From NCBI GenBank assembly GCA_949317995.1, contig OX439052.1, forward strand, positions 35,899,932 through 35,963,931: a DNA stretch of 64,000 bases. The letters are read 5' to 3'. This DNA comes from Acholoe squamosa (taxonomy: Eukaryota > Annelida > Polychaeta > Phyllodocida > Polynoidae). The translations under genes and the position numbers were made by a program. Positions 55,101 through 64,000 of the stretch are shown piece by piece. Each line of letters opens with the position of its first letter. Position 1 is the first letter of the stretch. Below the pieces are notes generated by a model, which did not search any database, had not been told where the DNA came from, and saw only the letters and a program-made list of their open reading frames with translations.

Positions 55101-58100
55101 CCTGAGGCTGACGGTGAATTAATAACACATTTACTTCGCACACTGTGTTCACTAGATGACAACCGCCGCTGTGGCTCCTCTGTGCCAGTTTCTGACTTTC
55201 TCGTAGCTTTCTTGGGAATTGAGTTAGCACCGGTGGAGCGTCTCACGTTACGTTCTAGCAGAGAGCGCATGAGTGGGGTCACCGCACCAGGAGTAACGCC
55301 CAAAGACCGCCCTGACCTCCGGCGAGGAGTGTTACCTGGATAGATAATGTAGATCAATATTATTAAATCTCACTTCTATTAAAGACTCGCTGCACTCCCA
55401 AAGGTTACAATTGTCATCAGAAACAAAAGAAATGTAATATCTTACTTATTTTATCTTTTAATTGCTGCTACAGGCCTGATATTTTCTCAAAGAGTGTATC
55501 AACTCTGTAGGGTCGGCTTAATGCAACAGTGAAGTGCTGGAAAGTGGTCACCAGCATATGATTGGTGCTTCATGCAGAGCCATGGGCAAAATACATTAGC
55601 TTCCCATAAAGGACTAACAAAATACACACCCTTACTGTACTCCCTTGGTGTCTTAGCAGGACTTCTCGTCATGAAGATACCAGTTTCCAATGCCTCGCCC
55701 ATCGCGGGTATCACCACAGGTATCTCCAAGTTAGTGAAGCCTTGCTCGGTTTGTTCTGTCTCCTGTGCTGGCTCAGATGGGCCAGCTTTGGCCAGTGCTG
55801 GTGATGATGGACCGTTCTCCACAATAGCTGCCTCTGTGGTGGTCGGCAATGCCTCCTCAGTGGATGCCTCAGATGTTGAAGGTCTTGCCTCAGTGGTGCC
55901 TTCAGTGGGAGTCAACAGATCCTTGGCGGGTTCCGCAGAAGTCTCCTGATCCTTAGATTGTTCCACTGAAGTCGACACATTCTCACCAACACTAGCCTCA
56001 GCTGGCTTTTCTTCCTCCATTTTCTTCTTTATGGCCATGAACATTCTGAAGTTTGATCGGCCCTTAACTGCAGGTTTGGCGGCAGCAGGTTTCTTCTTCA
56101 GGACCTTCTTCTTGGCCTTTGGTTTTTCTCGTTGCCAGCCATTCGCTTGTAACTTGACAAGAGTGTCAAACATTCTGTCAATGTCCTCGACCTGAAAATA
56201 CATGGGGAATATAGTTTCCTTTTTGGTTATTTATCAACTAAATAAAATTATAATTTTCAAAGTTTGTCTGAAATTTCCGCTGTCAGCATTGAGATTTGAA
56301 GGAACTCTGAATCTGAGACATTGCCACATGTGTATGTTCCTGGAACTTTGGGGCATTCTGACAAAAAGTAAAATCTTGAGAGACTTATGTGTGGCCTTGA
56401 ATGTGCGGCCGAATGCACTGCGTCAGTCATTGGGCCATAGCATAGGTGTTTACATATCAATGGTGTGCAGTTTTAGATGTTAAATCTTTAATCTTGAAAA
56501 ATACATGTAAATTATAATGCTTTGAGTAGATGTGCACAATAATATGCTCTTTCAGATGCAGTAAAAACGCATACTTTTGGGGAATATTGATAAGTTTTGT
56601 GCATAGTGACTGACAGACTGTCTAACATCATAATTTTTTTTTATCTATGTTCAACCAGATTTAGCATGGTGTCAAATATATTAGGTCACCATCAAGTCTA
56701 TAGCAAACCATTCACTATTATGTGTGCTTTACAATGGTGTACACTATATGAGTTTTATCTGAAAATTTGTCCCAAAAAGAGTATCTTTCGGGGACAACCC
56801 TGAAGCCGCCTCTGAGTGGGCTAGGGCTGGGGAGTGAGTACACACATACTTGGGCTAGGGCTCAACATGCACAACTTGTTCTCGAGCTCTAGGGTCCAGA
56901 GGGTTAAGCTTCAACATCATCCTAAAGCACAAGGGTCTTCATATACATGTATAGGTCACCTCTAGCCTATGAGAATCCTGATATCATCTCCTCTTGTACA
57001 TCATTCACCCCCCCCCCTTTTCTATTTGTCTATACATGTATATCCCCCTCCCCCTTTATTAACATACCTGCAAACTCCAGGCAAGAAAAAAAACTATGCT
57101 GTAAAATCATTAAGATTTTTTATTTGAAAATGATGAAGGGGAGTACGGGAGGGGTCAAGGAAATTTTGCAAATCTAGAGACCAAATCTATGCATTCTCTT
57201 AATTTTGAGAACTTTTATATCCTCCTTTTAGAATTTTAATAAGACCCCCCCCCCCGCCATATAAATGTTAAAATGAGATCTTATTGGATCTAGATGAATC
57301 ACTTGTAAGATCAACCCTGGTGGCTCTTTAAAAAAACGGAGGAGTTTGCAGGTATGTATTAAGCATTATTTCCAGCTTCATCTAATTGGTACCTGGAAGA
57401 AGACCATGTCCCAGAATCCATCAAGGTCCTCTTCTCTAACTGGTTGTTCTCCGGTGTTGAATTCACAGTTGTCAACGAGACCACGGAACTGCTTGAAGCG
57501 CTGTGCAATCAGGAGTTGTGCCTTACCAATGGACGTCCTAATCTCACCCTGGTCTGTAATATTAATTCAAGAATTCCAATTTGAGTAATAGTTTTAAATT
57601 CATTTAATACAAAACTCTTTTAGTATGACAAAGTAAAACAACCGATTTTCTATTTCAGTAACTGCTAATTAGTACAGGTTTTTATCTATCATTTTAAAAA
57701 TTGCGGTGTACTGAATCTTACAAAAATAAAATTCCTGACAATGGACAAAATTCAAGCCTATTGCCTGTAGTATTGGTCACTATGATCATGCCTGGATGCA
57801 GCTTTGCAATGTTACTTACCAGGGATTCATTTATGCCCCATAACGACCCTACCGGACAAGATTTCCAAACGGTCAGCATGACACACCAATGTAGTGCTAG
57901 TGGGTATACTATACTAGTTAGCATGTTGAAAAGCTTAATATTGACTAACCTTCCTCAGTGAGTTGTGATGAGCTGAGGATGTCTTCCCAAGTGGTGCACA
58001 GAGCGTTAAGTCGGTCAGTCTCGGAGACGAGAAGCCCGCGGAAGTATGGCACATCATGCTTCTGCGGTGCAGAAACTGCGGGTTCTGGCTCTACCACGGG

Positions 58101-61100
58101 AGTGTCAGCAGAAGCAGGGGCTTCAGAGACAGACGGTGCCGGAGCTTCCACTGATGGTTGAATGACAGGGACGTCCGCATCTGTTTCCATCGGGACCTCA
58201 GTGACTGACTCTGGGATTTCATCATTTGTCTCTGGGACAGAATCTTCCTTCGTTACAGCATCACTTTTCTTTTCTGTTCCTGGAATGAGGAAAAATAAAA
58301 AAGGGAGTCAAATTTTATGACTCTGGAAATTTTCATGAGCAGCTGGACTTGTGAGTTTGAGTTGTGAATATTTTTATTGCTGACTTTCATTTACATGATA
58401 TTAATAAGCAATATAGGGCCGGCACAATACTCTTTGTGGTATTAAATGATATGTTATAGTTGGCTATAACAAAGTTGTTGAAATGTCGCGATGTAATTTC
58501 AGTGTTGATAAGACGAGAATACCAATGATATTAGGTGGATACATGTATAAATCCATTATGTAACAGAACAGTGTGTAACATATCAATAATTCACCATGTC
58601 ATAATCTAGACACAGGATAGATATCCCCTCTTTAGTAGAAAGACTCGAGTGCCTCAATGTTATTCGAGAATAACTGGTAGCTGTCATGCTAACATTTTGA
58701 AAGCCCTACCTGGTACAAATTCTATATTTTAAGCTACAGTTGTTATACAGAGCATTATTAATGATGTTGATTGATTATTGTATGAGTTGCATAATGTAGT
58801 AAGAACGTTGTAGGGATTGGATGATGCCTCCAGGTTTATGTAGCTCTCACGATGCTCCAATACAATGCTGGCAGAAAGTCTCACTAGCACTACATTAAAA
58901 ATGAATGCAACTACAGTAAAATTGTCAGGGATGCATTCATACATCATGAAAACCAATAATCGACTTGAGACAAGAATCTTCTTATAACTGACCTTGTTCT
59001 GGCTCTGGAGGAATGATATCGTCAATATCATCAAAGGATGGCAGTGGGTTTGGACGGTATGGGGAGCCACTGCTCTTACGCTTGCGGCGATCCATCTCAA
59101 TCATGGGGCTCATCTTCAGCACTTCCACTCTGCAGTATGATAAATATGCAAAAATTTCATTCATATGGATATGAATAAGTGGGTGAAAGGGGATAATAAA
59201 TATAGTCAAGAACTTTAGTGAGTGAGTGAGTAATAGATGTTTAACGCCATTACGACAGCTAAGGTCATATTCATGGCGAGAACGACATTACACAATTTCA
59301 CAAAGGAATGTGTCAGTGCCCGTGCATATGTGCACCACACACATCCGAGGGGATAGGAAAGAGGAGATTATAGACCCTTTTAAGTGGGCTAGGGAAGCCA
59401 AGAACTTTAGTTAAACCCTGAACAAGTACCTGTCTTGCATTACTGCAAGGGTTACTCAACATTCTATATCAAAAAGTACCTGGGCAGCCATTAAAAGACG
59501 TACATGTAATTTGCGGGAGATGCTAATAACATTTACTCACCCTTCTTCAGGAGACAGGTGACGGAGGATGAAGCTCTGTCTGAGTGCCTTTGGTGTTCTG
59601 TGTGCACTATTCCCAAGGGCGAGGATAGCCGAGGTGGTCCGTCGACGCTGAGCCTTGGTCGCTGTGCGCGGGGTACGGAAAGGGATCTCTTCCAACTCAG
59701 CCGGTGCAGATTCTAAAGTAACCAAATTTAAAACTTTTTTTCCAACCAACAAGATTGACCAGCAATTATTTTCTTACTTTTGCTCTTTGAAGATTTCTAC
59801 ATGAATTTCTGAACCCCCGAAAAAAGTGCTTTATTTTTTTCTTTTCTAACACTCTTCATGTTGCCAATGTAAATGAGAAACCTCACCCTGCAATGTGTGA
59901 TTCAAGTTATGCTCCAGTTTATAGATATTGGTGTGCATAAAATTTGTACAACTTTACATAGGTGTTAAACTTTTTTTTCTATTTCTGTAAATTCAAATGC
60001 ATACCTGCAGTGCAATTTTTCTTTTCAACATCCGCAACTTGAGTGTTTTCATCGCCTGCATTTACTACATCAGAAGCAGCTTCGACTTCAGCGATCATTG
60101 TGGCTGCTGTTACTGTGGGCTCAAATACAGAGTCATCCGTCTCTCCTGCCGATTTCTCCTCTGGGCCTGAAAATAGCAAAGATTGATCTGATTACAGCAA
60201 AGTTGTGACTTAAGGATATATTTCAGAGGCCTATTTGTGGTGAACAGAGCCTTCCCGAACTTAGGATGCGGCTTATAGATAGAAGGGGTTCTGACACTAT
60301 ATGACACTTTATAAAACGGCTGGCAGTGCTCTGCTGCACGATAGAAGTGACCTTGAGTGCATTATAGGAATACAGTGCACGGCTGAGCAAGGTCACCATG
60401 GTTGTAAACCAGACAGGTACCCTTAATTCTTCTAGATATACCTTGATTGGATACTTGATTGATTGGAATGAAATGTAAAATGTTTTATAAAGACAAAAGA
60501 CAACTCCTTCTTCACATCTTGACTGTCTGTTGTCCTATAATGTACTCAGATGCATTTGTGCATTATAGGACAACAGACAGTCTCGATGCGAAGATCGTTG
60601 TCTATTCTCTAAATTAAAACTGTCATGCTGTGGGTCCCCAGACTCAGCTTATATTTTTTTCTATAAATTGCTGCTTGAAAACATCAGAGATGGATCTGAT
60701 TACAACAAAGTTATGACTTAAGGATATATTTCAGAGGCCTATTTGTGGTGAACAGAACCTTCTCGAACTTAGGATGCGGCTTATAGATAGAAGGGGTTCT
60801 GACACTATATGACACTATCAAAACTGTCATGCTTTGGGCCCCCAGACTCAGCTTACATTTTTTTTTCTATAAATTGGGGTGCTGCGTATATGAGGAGTTA
60901 ATTCTCTAAGTGGCCACATCTCCTATTGCATCTCATGTATACAGCTCATGCAACATTTCATTCATACCGTAAACTCCCGCGTATAAGACGCGTCCTCTAC
61001 GCCAAACAAATCCCTACTGCGTCTTATAGCATTTCCTCAAGTTTGGGGTGCGTCTTATACGCGGGGTTTTCCAACATCTCATTTGGGAAAATGCGCCGAT

Positions 61101-62343
61101 GACAGCTTGAACTCATAGCGCCAGCACCGCGGCAGGCCGGGAGGTGTCGACGCGCTCGGCGGGTTTGACACCGACCGTGTGCCGATGACAGCTTGAACTC
61201 ATATAGCCTGCACCGCGGCAGGCCGGGAGGTGTCGACGCGCTCGGCGGGTTTGACACCGACAGTGTGCCGATGACAGCTTGAACTCATATAGCCAGCAGC
61301 GCGGCAGCGGTGTACGGGCGCTCGGCGGGTTTGACGGCATGACGCCGACCGTGTGCCGATGACAGCTTGAACTCATATAGCCAGCAGCGCGGCAGCGGTG
61401 TACGGGCGCTCGGCGGGTTTGACGGCATGACGCCGACCGTGTGCCGATGACAGCTTGAACTTATAGAGGGGGTGGGGGGTGCGTCTTATACGCGAACCCC
61501 CCCTGCTGAGTTGGGGGGGCGTCTTGTACGGGGGGTTTTTTACAAATCAATTCAGGGGGGTTGGATGCGTCCTCTACGCGAACCAGCCTACCGTGAGTTT
61601 GGGGAGCGTCTTCTACGCGCACCGCGTCTTCTACGCGGGAGATTACGGTATATGAAATATGTTTGAAGGATTTAGATGATTCTTTATATATTAAGGGCAG
61701 GATAACCTTACCTAACCTTGAATGTTAGAAACAGCTAGTCAGAAACTACCCACCTTTTTTGCCTTCTGTTTCTTTGAGTTCCTCTGCAGACTCCTCTGGC
61801 ACTGTATCCGTGACTATTGGCGGGTTCAAGACTGACCTCCTTGTACTCCTCCTGACGACAGGTGAGTGCTTCACAAGGGGCGAGTGCTTGACGGCATTGG
61901 CCAATTTCATTATTGGTGACCCACGATCCATACTGTCGGAGGCTAGATTTTAGATGGAAAATGGTACAAAGTTTAAGAAACAAGAAAGGAATTGACAGTA
62001 AGCTAGGTCGGTCATCTCAAGGAAATGTGTCTTTGAGAGTGTGTATGCCAAATGGATTTCATGGTGTGATTTTTCACTCTGTGGAGAACCTTGTGAATTG
62101 TGTTCAGTTTCATTACACTTCAAGGGCAGCACAATGCATCAATGCACTTGCACTACCAAAACACTTTGCACTGAAGTGGTGACTTATGTCCGAACAAACT
62201 AATAGGGTCAGGGAAACGGCTATCATGAAAATGAACCAGATTTATGCTTACCAACTAGATTTTGCTCACCGGTAGGCGTAATAGTTGACAGTGCCGGTGT
62301 TTCACGGAACCTGTATGTGATCGTGCTCTTAGGGGTGGAACAC
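52102..62343 (-). CDS. DLGAP5: DLGAP5/HURP-like mitotic spindle protein, 3' part, 14 exons
   Basis: Exons, 5' to 3': 62343-62270 (or -62252), 61942-61754, 60166-60005, 59712-59541, 59129-58993, 58279-57950, 57553-57393, 56191-55630, 55335-54975, 54707-54598, 53963-53631, 53034-52895, 52523-52433, 52199-52102. They join in one frame: 972 residues visible; the 5' end is outside the window. The GKAP core is clear: HDVPYFRGLLVSETDRL (exon 6), IAQRFKQFRGLVDNCEF and EEDLDGFWDMVFFQ (exon 7), VEDIDRMFDTLVKLQANGW (exon 8). Vertebrate HURP bundles and stabilises kinetochore microtubules and is controlled by importin-beta/Ran and Aurora A. The rest is disordered, basic and rich in SP, TP and RRS sites, fitting a mitotic kinase substrate; the C-terminus ends PRRRSSRLSLL. 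DLGAP1-4 share the GKAP core, but the VPYFR block with basic flanks and no synaptic repeats favours DLGAP5. Confidence 0.9.
53078..53224. repeat. MITE with TTAA target site
   Basis: The ends AGGGGCCCTGGCACGG and, inverted, CCGTGCTAGTCCCCCT are flanked by TTAA (53074-53077 and 53225-53228). TTAA is the duplication of piggyBac and Kolobok elements. It lies in the intron between HURP-like exons 11 and 12. Confidence 0.7.
57062..57357. repeat. Inverted-repeat element, ACATACCTGCAAACTCC ends
   Basis: The 17-base ends ACATACCTGCAAACTCC and GGAGTTTGCAGGTATGT are perfect inverted repeats. The right half is similar to 50096-50240 (atataaatagtgaaatgat, then ggatctggacgaatcac), so the family has another copy in the HURP-like 3' UTR region. 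Confidence 0.75.
59220..59398 (-). repeat. SINE-like element, full copy with 13-bp target duplication
   Basis: The 179-bp body is flanked by perfect CAAGAACTTTAGT copies (59207-59219 and 59399-59411). On the minus strand it ends in ACTC repeats. It matches 35691-35868 in length and sequence. I cannot identify a tRNA-, 5S- or 7SL-derived head. Confidence 0.85.
60183..60877. repeat. Intronic direct duplication interrupted by a palindrome
   Basis: The block 60183-60307 recurs at 60692-60820, and 60618-60667 recurs near 60830-60877, all with few differences. The first copy is split by about 310 bp that contain perfect 22-base inverted arms (60521-60542 and 60561-60582; GACTGTCTGTTGTCCTATAA...). 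The order suggests a tandem duplication followed by insertion of a fold-back element. Confidence 0.7.
60964..61651. repeat. Inverted-repeat element carrying an 87-bp minisatellite
   Basis: The ends ATACCGTAAACTCCCGCG and CGCGGGAGATTACGGTAT are inverted repeats. Inside, gccgatgacagcttgaact recurs five times, starting near 61095, 61182, 61267, 61355 and 61443, with GC-rich spacers (gctcggcgggtttgac). It lies in the intron between HURP-like exons 2 and 3. Confidence 0.75.
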
Positions 62344-62600
62344 CTGCAAACAAGCACATGGGGGAGCATAAGTCTTGAGTTTGCATAATGCACGTGGACA
62401 TTTATTTCTATTCAAATGATGCAATATGAGAATTTTCCAACTGACAATTTGTTTTGTGGTACCAGCATCTAACATTGTTTGTATTAGATATTAAGTTTTA
62501 GTTTAGATGTACCCAAAAGCCGGGTAGGCCCTGTCAGGTTTGAGATAGATTTAGAAACTCATGGACTCCTACACATATATTACAATTGCTTGATCAAATT

Positions 62601-62938
62601 ATTAGTGGTCATGATTATTTATGAACGGGGGGAGGGGGGGCCTGGTGGGTTTTCGCGGGGACGCGCGAAATGTTTTTACGCCCCCCTCAACAGCAGTCAA
62701 TTTTTTTTGCGCCCCCCCCCCCCGTGCCGGAGGCGCGGAGAATTTTCGTGCCCCTCTTTGATCTATAGTAGCGTGCTGGCTTTTTGGCTTAAAAGAGGGT
62801 TAAAATTTTCCTAGCCGCCCCCCTCAAGAGGGGTCAATTTTTTTTTAGCCCCCCACAAGAGGGGTCTGATTTTTTTTACGCCCCCCCTTCAAACCCACCA
62901 GCCCCCCCCCCCACCGTTGATAAATAATGACCACTCCC
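62601..62938. repeat. MITE family A, copy 3
   Basis: The right end GATAAATAATGACCACTCCC matches copies 1 and 2. The left end (agtggtcatgattatttatg) has lost its first bases. A clear target duplication is not visible. Confidence 0.7.
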
Positions 62939-63500
62939 AATAGAACCCAATTTATCATGAAGCAAAGAATTCTTTCAGAGTACATTTCCTACAAAGTTAT
63001 TCATTTTTTATCCCCCTCTTATCACTTTTAAGCCTGTCCTATGGCACACTATAACAACTTCGTTCCTCCAAAGCAGCGAGAATTATATCCGTAGCACATG
63101 GGGTCTGTCCTTGAGTATAAGCTGTGCCTTATACGGCAGGTACACATACTACAGTATTTCACCATTTGGAGTGAACTTACCGTGGTACCTGGTGTATAAG
63201 TAACAGATTATATGCGAATCCCAAGGATTCCAGCACCGTATAGTCCTCCCAAAAGAGGAGGTGTGGCTTATGGATGGGTAATATCTACTATAGAACAGCA
63301 CTGATGTATCCAAAATCAAGCCCCAGCTGCGCCCTATAGGGTGTGCCTTATACACGGAATGTGCCTTATCCACAAGCTATATTACATGTACTGTATATGC
63401 AAAGATAAGCTCAAGGGTTGAGGCTTATACATGAGAATTTTACACAAATTATCACCTTATAATTTTTGTTGTGTTTAATTACAATACCGACCATTGTTGA

Positions 63501-63555
63501 TTACCCTGTGCCGTCATTGCGGGGTGAGTTACCCCGCAGTGACGGCACAGGGTAA
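63501..63555. repeat. Near-perfect hairpin
   Basis: The 25-base arms (ttaccctgtgccgtca... and its mirror) match at 24 positions around a 5-base loop. It is probably a small palindromic element. Confidence 0.8.
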
Positions 63556-64000
63556 TTGTGGATCAGCTAACTGCAGTTAGCATAGTTAGTGTCTGCAATG
63601 TGCAGAAGCAGTTTAAGAGGTTCATTTTAATAATTCTTCTGGGGCCTTGTGACCATCCATTCTTTATTTGGTTAGTTTGCTGACAGCCGCATAGGGAGGA
63701 TGATTTAGCATATTAGCTGGCAAGTGAAGGTTACATATAGCAGAAAGGGCCTCAAGAGAAATCATGTTTCTGGGAAGTTTCAATTCAGTTCAACTATGAT
63801 TTTTTGTTAGCCCTTCAAGAGGGTACCAATGCCAAATTGTCTGGATTTGTGCATCACAAAAAAAAAAGAGAAAAAGACAGAGATTCAAAATGCTACTAAA
63901 CAATGAAGCAATATGTCTCCTTTGTTTTTTTCTCTCTTTATTACCTTCCCCCCTCCACTCCTTGCAATGATCAACAGCTTTAGACTTTCCCGGAAACATA

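Larger units (their letters stand above)
62344..64000. other. Probable intron of the HURP-like gene
   Basis: The leftmost exon begins mid-codon with an acceptor at 62344, so coding exons must lie upstream, but none is recognisable up to the window edge. The stretch holds a MITE, ATAAGCC-type repeats and a hairpin. Confidence 0.6.

Noticed and set aside
55499-55629. Coding extension of the large HURP-like exon past 55630
   Set aside because: The donor GTGTGT at 55629 in phase 1 matches the next acceptor at 55336. The extension shows no conservation to the family.

Overview
The window is animal nuclear DNA: genes are split by GT-AG introns, about half of the sequence is retrotransposons, MITEs, SINE-like copies and minisatellites, and the three host genes are metazoan families. 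It has no bacterial features. CFAP91, a two-domain BAF gene and an HURP/DLGAP5-like gene, together with very repeat-rich introns, suggest a marine invertebrate (invertebrate deuterostome or lophotrochozoan). I cannot name the species from sequence alone.

Layout. (1) 1-17,660 is a transposon nest. An L1/Tx1-type LINE lies on the + strand. It is cut in frame by an 11.5-kb Ty3/gypsy-type LTR retrotransposon on the - strand (1682-13177; two 350-bp LTRs; 4-bp target duplication CTAT). A solo LTR of the same family follows in opposite orientation (14164-14503), then two head-to-head copies of another LINE family. (2) 18,956-40,251 (-) is CFAP91, a ciliary calmodulin/radial-spoke protein. Eighteen exons join in frame to 1052 codons, ending in a long SPKP-repeat tail. 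An RFX-like X-box sits about 117 bp upstream of its ATG. (3) 40,430-44,300 is mostly inverted-repeat DNA elements. (4) 44,309-49,643 (+) is a BAF (barrier-to-autointegration factor) locus with two BAF domains. The stop codon of the first overlaps a GTAAGT splice donor, and splicing there gives an in-frame 203-residue double-BAF protein. (5) 50,290-62,343 (-) is the 3' part of a DLGAP5/HURP-like mitotic spindle gene. Fourteen exons with consistent phases are visible; the 5' end lies beyond the right edge.

The host genes act in cilia (CFAP91), chromatin/nuclear envelope (BAF) and mitotic spindle (HURP). I see no evidence that they form one pathway. The most unusual host feature is the double-BAF gene. 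The most unusual mobile features are a 1.74-kb unit with 470-bp terminal direct repeats (26385-28123), a large expanded region 3' of the integrase in the LTR element, and a SINE-like family whose orientation is revealed by target duplications. Exon boundaries were set by hand from splice consensus, reading phase and resemblance to known family members; no alignment or transcript data were available.
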